Assembly: GCA_023379075.1 (NCBI GenBank)
Contig: JAMCSO010000019.1
Span: forward strand, 1-8,873
Length of the DNA: 8,873 nucleotides
Reading direction: 5' to 3'
From: Candidatus Martarchaeota archaeon
Lineage (GTDB): Archaea; Micrarchaeota; Micrarchaeia; Micrarchaeales; CABMGC01
A program made the translations under genes and the position numbers. Below the pieces are notes generated by a model. That model made no database searches. It saw nothing but the letters and a program-made list of their open reading frames with translations, and was not told where the DNA came from. Position 1 is the first letter of the stretch. Every line of letters begins with the position of its first letter. Shown here piece after piece: positions 1-7,056 of the stretch.

Positions 1-179
1 GATAAAAACCTCAATCTGCGCTGGTAAAAGTCGATTTGGCGAATCGAGTTAGGTCAAAAGGTTAGAGACTTCACTACTCAAAGTGGCGAACTTAAGTGAT
101 TAAAGAAAGATGTCAGATTGGAAAGTCAAGTATAATTTTATTAATTATTAATATTATCCGCAGTTAGCAAATCCTGCTT
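1..179. other. Intergenic end region, no gene seen
   Basis: No convincing reading frame, tRNA or known RNA is seen here. A 6-bp inverted repeat (TCGATT, 5-base loop, AATCGA) lies at 31-47, and positions about 127-158 are very rich in A and T. The A/T-rich part lies just downstream of the methylthiotransferase gene on the minus strand, so it could belong to transcript ending. It could also be a promoter for a gene left of the window. Neither reading is supported strongly. Confidence 0.3.
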
Positions 180-1475
180 TTATATAAACTCCTTTAGTAT
201 GATGTTGCCAAACATACACGCTGAAGAATTTCCGGTGATCCTTGCTCTTACGAACTCTCCGAGATTGGGATTGCCTTCTATAGCTACAGCCCTGTAGTTC
301 TCGTCCCTCCCTGCTGCGGACTTCTTGTTCCGCTCTGTTACGAGGATCTCTTCTATCCTTCCAATAAACTTCTTTTTCTCCATATTCTCTATCTGCCTTG
401 CGATTCTTGAGAGAGTCGTGCTTCGCTCTTTGATTATTGTGTTTGGTAGCTGTTTCAGCCTTGACGCTCTTGCGTGTGGCCTTTTGCTGAATTTGGAGAC
501 GTTTGTAACTGCAGGTTTGAATTCTTTTAGTATATTTACAGAGTCATTGAAGCCTTCTTCGCTCTCCCCAGGATATCCTACGATCATATCCGTTGCAATG
601 CTCATCTCCTTAAATCGCTTTCTTATTTCTTTTACATAGGAAAGGAATTCTTCTGTGGTGTAATTTCTTCCCATCGCTCTTAGTACATTATCATTTCCAG
701 ACTGGAGGGGTAGATGAATGAACTTGTATACCTTCTCGCTCCTGTATGCTTCGAGAAGATCATCAAAGTACCTGGGAAGATGCTCGGGATTCAGCATTCC
801 TATTCTTATCTTAAACTTCCCATCGATCTCTGAGGCTAAGCTTACGAGATCAGCTATGTTTGTATGCTTGTCAAGGCCGTAGGCGCCAGTATCCTGTGAT
901 GCAAGCTCTATCTCCTTTGAGCCTTTGCTTACACTGATTCTTATAGCTTTAAGGATCAGGTCCTGCGGAAAGCTGTTCAACGAGCCTCTTGCAAACTTCG
1001 TTTCGCAGAAGGAACAGTTTGATAGACAGCCATCGCTGATAGGTATTCTTGATATCACTGAACCAGCCATGCCAGCCTGTGAGGCTCTCTCTGTTAGCTC
1101 TCTGGATATATATTCTGCTCTTCTCCCTTCTTCCAAATCCCGTACGGCTTCCCGCACTCGAATGATATTTGAATTGTTTATCAGATTTGCACCCGGCATT
1201 GCTGATAGAAGAAGATCTTTGTTGGCGCCCACCATGCATCCTGATATTATTATCTTTTTCTTTTTTTCAGAAAGAGCCTTAAGCCTGTGCAGTATCTTCT
1301 GCTCTGTTGGCTTCTTTACAGTACAGGTATTGATTATCAGATCATCAAGCGAGTGATAAGTCCTTGAGTCGCCATGCTCGACCCTGAATCCAGAATTTGA
1401 GAGTATGTTGGCCATGCTTTCGCTATCTGCCCGATTTAGTGTGCATCCGTATGTCTCGATCAAAACTTTCTTCAT
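180..1475 (-). CDS. tRNA t6A37 methylthiotransferase, archaeal CDKAL1/e-MtaB type
   Basis: Radical-SAM enzyme expected to add a methylthio group to N6-threonylcarbamoyladenosine at position 37 of tRNAs reading A-starting codons, giving ms2t6A. The 431 residues show the three family domains in order. The N-terminal MTTase domain has cluster cysteines C11 (ETYGCTLN), C51 (INTCTVK) and C80 (SGCMVG). The radical-SAM core has C150, C154 and C157 in GCLSNCSFC, followed by TKFARGSL. A C-terminal TRAM-like RNA-binding domain spans about 368-430. The YGCTLNRADSE and TKFARG signatures are those of the archaeal/eukaryotic group rather than bacterial MiaB, MtaB or RimO. Length is normal for the archaeal group. 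It is the last gene of the minus-strand operon, 17 bases after aspS, with no clear Shine-Dalgarno at the ATG. The link to tRNA charging fits, since tRNA(Asn) normally carries t6A37. Substrate is inferred from family. Confidence 0.9.
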   Translation of the reverse strand: MKKVLIETYGCTLNRADSESMANILSNSGFRVEHGDSRTYHSLDDLIINTCTVKKPTEQKILHRLKALSEKKKKIIISGCMVGANKDLLLSAMPGANLINNSNIIRVREAVRDLEEGRRAEYISRELTERASQAGMAGSVISRIPISDGCLSNCSFCETKFARGSLNSFPQDLILKAIRISVSKGSKEIELASQDTGAYGLDKHTNIADLVSLASEIDGKFKIRIGMLNPEHLPRYFDDLLEAYRSEKVYKFIHLPLQSGNDNVLRAMGRNYTTEEFLSYVKEIRKRFKEMSIATDMIVGYPGESEEGFNDSVNILKEFKPAVTNVSKFSKRPHARASRLKQLPNTIIKERSTTLSRIARQIENMEKKKFIGRIEEILVTERNKKSAAGRDENYRAVAIEGNPNLGEFVRARITGNSSACMFGNIILKEFI

Positions 1476-1492
1476 TTGAATACCGGAATAAA

Positions 1493-3301
1493 TTATTCTG
1501 CTTTTCCCTCTTCTCTCTTAGAATCAGGTTCAAGCGATATTCCATAATCGTTTTTCAGCCTCTTAGCGCTTATCTTTGTAGGAGAGAGATCAACAAGCAA
1601 TTCCTGCTTCTTGTTCTTCGGGAAGAGTATAAAGTCACGTATGTTCTCGGATCCGGATATCAGTGCAACGAACCTATCAAGCCCCATGGCTATGCCTCCG
1701 TGTATTGGTGCTCCATATGAGAGTGCTTCTAGTAGAAATCCGAAAGTCTGGTTTATCTTCTCCTCTTCCATGTTTATCTTTTCAAGGACCTTCCTTTGCA
1801 TCTCTGGATCGTGAATTCTTATTGAGCCGCCGCAGATCTCATATCCATTCAACGCCAGATCATATTGCCTTCCTACCACCTTTTCTGGATCCGAATCGAG
1901 GAATTTTTCGCTCTCCTTTGTTGGTGCAGTGAATGGATTGTGAGAAGATTTCAGCTTTCCGGTAACCTCATCCTTTTCAAACAGAGGAAATTGGTCAACC
2001 CATACAAATGAGAACTCTTTCTCGAAATCTCCAAGCTTGTCTCCTATGCTCTTTCGGAGCTTGCCGAGAACGCTGAGCAGCAGGCTCTCAGAAAGATCAG
2101 AGCTAAAGATTATTATGTCGCCATTCTGTGCTCCGGTCTCCTTAACCATGAATTCTTTAGCTTTGCCTATCGATTTGATTATGCTTTCAGGATCTGAAGT
2201 GAGTGCATTCTCCTTTACATATGTCCATGTTAAGCCAGCAAGGCCGAGTGCCTTCGCACTTTCTATTAACTTAAGCATGTAATTCTTGTTGATTTTTCCC
2301 TGGTCACCGTTGAAGCCGGCCTTTATCGCAAAGCCCTTCACCCTGCCGCCATTGCTTATCACTCGCTTGATGATCTGATAATCGCTCTCTTTCATCGCTT
2401 CAGTAAAATCTTTTATCTCCATTCCGAACCTAAGATCTGGCTTGTCGCTACCATACCTGTTTACTGCATCGGCATATGAAAGATGAGGGAATGGGATCGG
2501 CAGATCCGTGTTGAGAATATCTTTGAATATCCTTCTTACCACTTCCTCTATCAATCCTTGTATATATTTCTCATCTTTGAAAGATACTTCCAAATCAAGC
2601 TGCGTAAATTCTGGTTGCCTATCCTCCCTTGGATCCTCATCCCTGAAGCATCTGACTATCTGGAAGTATTTGTCAAGGCCGCCGATCATGCTCATCTGCT
2701 TGTAGATCTGTGGAGACTGGGCAAGTGAGTAGAATGAGCCTTTGTGTACTCTTGATGGAACAAGAAATGTTCTTGATCCTGTCTCGTAAGTATCTTTTAC
2801 AAGGATTGGCATTTCCAATTCAAGGAAGCCTTTCTCATAGAAGAATTCCCTCATCCCTTTCATTACAAGATGCCTGAGGGTTATGTTTCTCACCATCTCT
2901 TCTCTCCTTAGATCTATGTATCGATATCTCAGCCTGAGCTCTTCGTCAGCAAGGAACTTCTTCTTCTCCTCTATCAATTCGAATGGGGGAATCTCGGCTT
3001 TGCTTATTATCTCAAATGATTCAACATGAACTTCTACATCTCCAGTTGGATTCTTTTTGTCTACAGTATCTTCATCTCTCTTTCTTACTGTCCCTTCCGC
3101 AGTTATGACATATTCCCTTCCGAGATCCCACGCTCCGGGGTTCTTGCTTGCATCAAATACAAGCTGTGTCATTCCATACCTATCAGCTAAGTCTATGAAT
3201 AGCTTTCCTCCGTGGTCTCTTATGAGCCTGCACCACCCGTGCATGCTAACCCTTGAATCAACATCTTTTAGACGTATCATGCCGCAGTTAATCTCTTCCA
3301 T
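1493..3301 (-). CDS. aspS: Aspartyl-tRNA synthetase, bacterial type, probably non-discriminating
   Basis: Class II synthetase that activates Asp and attaches it to tRNA(Asp), and here probably also to tRNA(Asn). The 602 residues have the bacterial layout. An OB-fold anticodon-binding domain (about 1-105) contains RDHGGKLFIDLADR. The catalytic core has QSPQ at 195-198 and motif 2, FRDEDPREDRQPEFTQLD, at 219-236. A GAD insertion domain lies at roughly 290-425. The core then resumes with SHNPFTAP (453-460), YEICGGSIRIH (487-497) and motif 3, GIAMGLDRFVAL (536-547). Archaeal/eukaryotic AspRSs are about 430-440 residues and lack GAD, so this is the bacterial family. His30 in RDHGG corresponds to the His reported in non-discriminating bacterial AspRS such as that of Pseudomonas aeruginosa, while discriminating enzymes such as that of E. 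coli have Leu. The start ATG overlaps the gatB stop by one base (TAATG), implying coupled translation. Confidence 0.95.
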   Translation of the reverse strand: MEEINCGMIRLKDVDSRVSMHGWCRLIRDHGGKLFIDLADRYGMTQLVFDASKNPGAWDLGREYVITAEGTVRKRDEDTVDKKNPTGDVEVHVESFEIISKAEIPPFELIEEKKKFLADEELRLRYRYIDLRREEMVRNITLRHLVMKGMREFFYEKGFLELEMPILVKDTYETGSRTFLVPSRVHKGSFYSLAQSPQIYKQMSMIGGLDKYFQIVRCFRDEDPREDRQPEFTQLDLEVSFKDEKYIQGLIEEVVRRIFKDILNTDLPIPFPHLSYADAVNRYGSDKPDLRFGMEIKDFTEAMKESDYQIIKRVISNGGRVKGFAIKAGFNGDQGKINKNYMLKLIESAKALGLAGLTWTYVKENALTSDPESIIKSIGKAKEFMVKETGAQNGDIIIFSSDLSESLLLSVLGKLRKSIGDKLGDFEKEFSFVWVDQFPLFEKDEVTGKLKSSHNPFTAPTKESEKFLDSDPEKVVGRQYDLALNGYEICGGSIRIHDPEMQRKVLEKINMEEEKINQTFGFLLEALSYGAPIHGGIAMGLDRFVALISGSENIRDFILFPKNKKQELLVDLSPTKISAKRLKNDYGISLEPDSKREEGKAE

Positions 3302-4608
3302 TATACCAGGCCGAATCTTTCTGATAATACCTTGTTCAGCTTCTCGGAGACATAGCGGGGATCTAAGTTTTTCTCCTTAGCAACCCTCCCTACTATGAAA
3401 TTGAATACTTTCTTATTTTTCTCGTATTCATTTAATAAGATGCTCTTCTCGTTTATCATGCGCTCTATTGTCCTTTCAAGCTCTTCGTCACTTATTCCTG
3501 AGTAACTTTCAACCTTTTCCCCCTTCTCGATCTTTTCTATGGTTTCCTTGTTCACCATGCCTTTCTTTTCCACTAGATTTAATAGAGAATTGAATGAATC
3601 CCTTGAGATATTAATCTTATCGTACTTCTTGAGGTATTCTATTCCTGCAGTTATGGTCTGTGCCGGATATTTTCCTTTTGAGGCATCGATCAATAATAAG
3701 GATTCCTTGCTTAGCATTATAAGCTCAAGCAGTATCTTCGGATCGAAGCCATATTTTGATGCGTACTCATGTGCTACCCTGCTTGCTATTATCGGCTTTT
3801 CGATCTTGACTTTTGAGAGATCATACTCTGTCAGATCTGCATCATATATCAGGCCATATTCTTCATCACTCTCCTTCTTTCTCATAGCCACGGTTCGCAT
3901 CTCTGCTTCATTGTATGATCTTGTTTCACGCTCGACCAGTGTGCCTTTTCTTGCAAGCTCAGACTGTCGTGTTATCTCATATCTTAATGCTCCAGTAAGA
4001 CCGGCAATGCCAGTTATGTTCTTTACCTCTACTCTCTCTCCATTCTCAGAGTCTATTCCAGAGATATTAAGGTCAGTCTTCATCTCCTCATTTATCTCGA
4101 TATCACAGTAATAGAGAATGCTCCTTAGCTCAGCTATAAAGCTCCTGAGCTCATCCTCGCTTGCAATATCGGGCTCAGTAATTATCTCTACCAGGGGCTT
4201 CCCTGACCTGTTGAAATCTATTAATGTATAATCATCTCCGCGAACGAGCTTTGCTGGGTCTTCTTCAAGCTGGATTCTTCGAATGTGTATCTGCTTCCCA
4301 TTGATATCGAGATGGCCGTTTGTGCCTATGGGCTCATCAAGCTGAGTTATCTGATAGGATTTTGGAAGATCTGGATAAAAGTAAACCTTTCTTACAAAGG
4401 AGGTTCGCTCGTTTATCTTCATGTTTAGTGCTTCTGCTACGCGCTTTGCTATTGCCAAAGCACCTTTGTTCAGGACCGGCTTGGAGCCCGGAAGGCCCAT
4501 GCAAACCTCGCATATGGCAGAGTTTGGCTCGGTTGCAGAATTGCTGCAACTGCAGAAGAGCTTGCTCTTTGTCGGAAGTGAGACATGGATTTCTAGTCCT
4601 ATCTTCAT
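3301..4608 (-). CDS. gatB: Asp-tRNA(Asn)/Glu-tRNA(Gln) amidotransferase subunit B
   Basis: Kinase-like subunit of GatCAB. It phosphorylates the mischarged aminoacyl-tRNA with ATP and passes it ammonia from GatA. Visible family marks in 435 residues are GLEIHVSLPTKSKLFC at the N-terminus, likely zinc cysteines C19, C21, C33 and C36, then YFYPDLPKSYQITQLD (76-91), RIQLEEDPAKL (111-121) and IDFNRSGKPLVEIITEPD (130-147). RVEVKNI (192-198) and ETRSYNEAEMRTVAMRKKES (228-247) follow. A helical linker and a YqeY-like tRNA-binding tail end the protein (VFNFIVGRVAKEKNLDPRYV, 401-420). It is somewhat shorter than the usual 470-480 residues, mostly through trimmed loops. The family motif DYRYFPEPDL is replaced by EYGLIYDADL at 250-259. 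The start overlaps gatA by 4 bases, with GGGAT just upstream as a possible Shine-Dalgarno. GatB is preferred over the paralogue GatE because it sits with gatA and gatC. Confidence 0.95.
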   Translation of the reverse strand: MKIGLEIHVSLPTKSKLFCSCSNSATEPNSAICEVCMGLPGSKPVLNKGALAIAKRVAEALNMKINERTSFVRKVYFYPDLPKSYQITQLDEPIGTNGHLDINGKQIHIRRIQLEEDPAKLVRGDDYTLIDFNRSGKPLVEIITEPDIASEDELRSFIAELRSILYYCDIEINEEMKTDLNISGIDSENGERVEVKNITGIAGLTGALRYEITRQSELARKGTLVERETRSYNEAEMRTVAMRKKESDEEYGLIYDADLTEYDLSKVKIEKPIIASRVAHEYASKYGFDPKILLELIMLSKESLLLIDASKGKYPAQTITAGIEYLKKYDKINISRDSFNSLLNLVEKKGMVNKETIEKIEKGEKVESYSGISDEELERTIERMINEKSILLNEYEKNKKVFNFIVGRVAKEKNLDPRYVSEKLNKVLSERFGLV

Positions 4609-5951
4609 AAAGATCCCAGATTATACCTGAACTTGTACTCAAACTGCTTCTCCCACTGCTCTGCGAAGCCGATAACCGCATTGTCATTGAAGTGAGATGA
4701 TACGAGCTGTGCTCCAAGAGGCATTCCGCCAACGTAATCGTATGGAAATGAAATGTGCGGGAAACCACATAGGTTCGGAGGTATTGTAAGAATATCTGAG
4801 GCGTATGACTGAAGAGGGGTCAATTCCTTCACTTCAGTGAACTTAGGAGTTGTTATTGGCATTGTTGGAGTTAGTATATATCCATCACCGAGAAGCTTAT
4901 TCATGCCATCGATGATAAGTGCCCTGGCTCTGAGGGCCTTTCCATAGTACTTGCTTTTTACGCTTGCGCCCCTCACGAAAGTCCCTAATATGACTCTTCT
5001 TTTAGCCTCTTCACCAAACTTGTTTCTTGCTTCTGTGAAAAATGCGTTGTATCCTTTAGTGAAATCTTCCCCCTGGTAGCCATACTTAAATCCAGTGTAT
5101 TTTGCCAGGTTCGTTGAAGCTTCCGCCATCGAGATTATGTAGTATATGGAGACGGCCTTGCTTATCGGCTCAAAACTCTTCTCTTCCACCTTGTATCCCA
5201 TGTTCTCAAGCTTGCCGATGAGCCTTGCAAAGCTTGATCTGACCTTTTCCTCGGCATGCTCCATTGCCTCCTTCAGAATTATTATCTTGTCCTTTTTCTT
5301 CTCTTCAGGAACTTTCCCAACAGAGGTAGAGTCCTGAGGATCCTCCCCTTGTATAACGCTGAAAGCTTCCCTAATGTCTTCAGCATGCCTTGAGATTATC
5401 CCTATTTTGTCTAAAGAATTTGCATAATCGATTAACCCGTATCTTGAAACGGTGCCGTAGGTTGGAGTAAACCCGACAACGCCACAGAATGCTGCAGGAG
5501 TTGATATTGATCCGCCAGTAGATTCGGCTATGGCTAGATGATACTTCATTATCGAAGCTGCTACTGCAGCTCCGCTGCTTGATCCTCCTGCAACGTACTC
5601 TGGATTGAAGGGATTTCTTGCAGGAGTCTCGCAATTCACTCCAAAACTTCCAAACCCAAACTCGTCCATAACCGTTTTTCCAAGAAAGCCAAAGTCCTTC
5701 GAGAGAAGTTTGTTTATAGATGTAGCACTGAACTCTGGTTTGTAGCCAGCAAGTATTCTGGAGGATGCTGTTGATTCGAAGCCCTTTACACATATATTGT
5801 CTTTCGCACTGAAAGGGTAACCAGAATTGATGCTTTCGTTAATTGTGCTGAACGCATTCAGCTCCTTGTTTAAAGAGGATAATTCTTTTACTAATGTCTC
5901 GTAGTAGCTTTCCTTTTTCTCTTTAGAGTAAAATTCATTAATGCTGCTCAT
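4605..5951 (-). CDS. gatA: Asp-tRNA(Asn)/Glu-tRNA(Gln) amidotransferase subunit A
   Basis: Amidase-signature subunit of GatCAB, which hydrolyses Gln or Asn to supply ammonia for amidation of the mischarged tRNA. The Ser-cisSer-Lys triad can be placed: K50 in SAKDNI, S124 in AGGSSSGAA, and nucleophile S148 in ESTGGSIS. The stretch TPAAFCGVVGFTPTYGTVSR (151-170) and YGLIDYANSLDKIG are typical GatA. It has 448 residues. The region before the catalytic Lys is about 25 residues shorter than usual and lacks the customary GPLAGIP lead-in. The family SDTGGSIRQPA reads ESTGGSISTPA here, a change next to the nucleophile. Start chosen at the ATG that overlaps the gatC stop by 4 bases (ATGA). An active amidase is likely, but the altered signature is worth noting. 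Confidence 0.95.
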   Translation of the reverse strand: MSSINEFYSKEKKESYYETLVKELSSLNKELNAFSTINESINSGYPFSAKDNICVKGFESTASSRILAGYKPEFSATSINKLLSKDFGFLGKTVMDEFGFGSFGVNCETPARNPFNPEYVAGGSSSGAAVAASIMKYHLAIAESTGGSISTPAAFCGVVGFTPTYGTVSRYGLIDYANSLDKIGIISRHAEDIREAFSVIQGEDPQDSTSVGKVPEEKKKDKIIILKEAMEHAEEKVRSSFARLIGKLENMGYKVEEKSFEPISKAVSIYYIISMAEASTNLAKYTGFKYGYQGEDFTKGYNAFFTEARNKFGEEAKRRVILGTFVRGASVKSKYYGKALRARALIIDGMNKLLGDGYILTPTMPITTPKFTEVKELTPLQSYASDILTIPPNLCGFPHISFPYDYVGGMPLGAQLVSSHFNDNAVIGFAEQWEKQFEYKFRYNLGSL

Positions 5952-6220
5952 ATCTTAGGACCCACTACATAGAACCTATACGTCTTGATCCCCTTAAGAT
6001 AAGAGTCCGACTTGCTACATTTGATTACTTCATCATCGCGAGTTTTCTCAGGTATCTGTATGGGATGGTAAGCCTCGCCGAAACCGCCGCAGTCCATGGA
6101 ATCCATGCTATCGAAATATCGGATAACTTCCTCGATGTCTTTCTTTATCTTCTCCCTCTCACCATTAGCCAGTTGAATTCTGCAGGTGCTTAGTAGGGAA
6201 TCGAATTCAGCCTCTTGCAT
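5948..6220 (-). CDS. gatC: Asp-tRNA(Asn)/Glu-tRNA(Gln) amidotransferase subunit C
   Basis: Small 90-residue subunit that wraps around the GatA-GatB interface and stabilises the amidotransferase. The protein begins with two helices (about 3-38, with the family-like pattern ending in EEVIRYFDSMDSMD). An extended belt follows, containing YHPIQIPEKTRDDEV (51-65), which matches the family's proline-rich stretch and ReDev motif. It ends in YRFYVVGPKI, like the usual yFxVPkvi tail. Length is typical (90-100 residues). Sequence similarity alone would be modest, but position directly before gatA with a 4-base overlap makes the call firm. It is the first gene of the operon. A TATA-like box lies about 35-45 bases upstream, so the leader would be very short, and no strong Shine-Dalgarno is seen. 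Confidence 0.9.
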   Translation of the reverse strand: MQEAEFDSLLSTCRIQLANGEREKIKKDIEEVIRYFDSMDSMDCGGFGEAYHPIQIPEKTRDDEVIKCSKSDSYLKGIKTYRFYVVGPKI

Positions 6221-6253
6221 TTGACCACTTAACAGATATCTTTTAGTTAATCA

Positions 6254-6268
6254 ACATTTATATAATAT
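6254..6268 (-). promoter_or_regulatory. TATA-like box for the gatC operon
   Basis: Read on the minus strand this is TATATTATATAAATG, an archaeal TATA-like element whose core sits about 40 bases before the gatC ATG. With the usual spacing of about 25 bases, transcription would start near 6235, leaving a leader of roughly 15 bases. The A/T-rich run is nearly symmetrical and could also serve the rightward gene. Inferred from sequence only. Confidence 0.45.
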
Positions 6269-6279
6269 AGACTATATTA
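6263..6279. promoter_or_regulatory. Perfect 17-base palindrome between divergent genes
   Basis: TAATATAGACTATATTA is an 8-1-8 perfect inverted repeat. It overlaps the upstream edge of the gatC TATA-like box and lies just before the rightward transcription unit. Its size and place suit a dimeric regulator site, but A/T-rich DNA produces such symmetry by chance fairly easily. Confidence 0.35.
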
Positions 6280-6415
6280 GTATATGCAAATATGAGTTTG
6301 CTGCTCTTTTTGGTATGGTGAGATTCTGAGATTTGAGAGGGTTAGAAGGATAGAGCTTAAGGTTGAAGCCAGAGACCAGCAGGGGTATAGCAATAGTGAT
6401 ATTCAGGATGCAGTA

Positions 6416-6901
6416 TTGCTTGGCCAGAGAGGAGAAGCAATCGTTGAGATAGCTTCGGTTAGAATGAGCGCACTTCTTAAAGATACAGAGGATGGCCGCA
6501 TTAATGACTTAAAAACGGCATTGAGAATGGCAGACGAGCATTGGGAAAGAGCCCGAGAAGGCTTTGCCAAGATAATTTACAGCAATGAAGTCTTAGGAAA
6601 GACCTTTTCCGAAGCACAGGTAGAATTGAATGATGATATTATTTCTGATTACAATAAAGTGATAGACCGCATTGAGAAAATCGCAGAAAAACAGAGACAC
6701 TTGCGTGAAGGAAGATTATCTCTGGTCCTTGGAGGATCTTTACTCTGCTCTGATCTTGCGACTGCACTATTGAACATGGGCCATGATAAAACTAATGCGC
6801 ATTGGGTTTACACGATTGCGTTAAGCATCGGATTCATCGTAGGAGGCGTGCACAAGATAAAGAAGGGTAAAAAAGAAGAGCTCATGTCAGAAAAACGATA
6901 G
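6416..6901 (+). CDS. Unrecognised small membrane protein with helical N-terminal domain
   Basis: I do not recognise this protein. From the TTG at 6416 it has 161 residues. The first 100 are charged and look helical, with a possible coiled coil over about 70-100 (LNDDIISDYNKVIDRIEKIA). Two hydrophobic segments follow at about 101-121 and 129-147, joined by a short polar turn. It ends in a lysine-rich tail (HKIKKGKKEEL) that would face the cytoplasm, so both ends are probably inside. The TTG has AGGA seven bases before it. However, the same frame is open back to 6296 and the extra residues look protein-like (RFERVRRIELKVEARDQQG), with no ATG, GTG or TTG in that part. The true start may be a rare codon, or the 5' end may hold a frameshift. 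It is divergent from gatC, and no function can be inferred from the neighbours. Confidence 0.6.
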   Translation: MLGQRGEAIVEIASVRMSALLKDTEDGRINDLKTALRMADEHWERAREGFAKIIYSNEVLGKTFSEAQVELNDDIISDYNKVIDRIEKIAEKQRHLREGRLSLVLGGSLLCSDLATALLNMGHDKTNAHWVYTIALSIGFIVGGVHKIKKGKKEELMSEKR

Positions 6902-6941
6902 CTTTAAATTAGCATGAAAATATACATCTTCCCTTAAATAG

Positions 6942-6953
6942 ATTTATAAATGA
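6942..6953 (+). promoter_or_regulatory. TATA-like box upstream of the carbonic-anhydrase-like pair
   Basis: ATTTATAAATGA is a good archaeal TATA-like sequence in the 155-base gap before the first carbonic-anhydrase-like gene. Usual spacing would place the transcription start near 6970-6975, giving a leader of about 85 bases. A short interrupted palindrome (AAACG-GT-CGTTT, 7013-7024) lies within that leader. Confidence 0.4.
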
Positions 6954-7056
6954 TGATCTACATATTAATCTTCATCAATTAAGTGTTTTCCTTGAATACA
7001 GAAGAAGGTTCCAAACGGTCGTTTTGCAATTCCTGCTCAATTTGAGATGACTAGAT

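Noticed and set aside
31..47. Small hairpin TCGATT/AATCGA as an RNA gene or terminator
   Set aside because: Six base pairs with no flanking T-run and no neighbouring gene end close enough. It cannot be told from chance.
925..1356. Plus-strand frame of 143 codons opposite the methylthiotransferase
   Set aside because: It overlaps the radical-SAM core and both cluster-motif regions of the real gene, and has no recognisable domain.
3539..4111. Long plus-strand open frame (190 codons) opposite gatB
   Set aside because: It is fully antisense to the well-supported gatB gene, and its translation is rich in Ser, Phe and Ile in the way a complementary strand of charged coding sequence is. No family motif is seen.
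4337..4768. Minus-strand frame of 143 codons spanning the gatA/gatB junction
   Set aside because: It runs in another frame across two well-supported genes on the same strand and shows no motif of its own.
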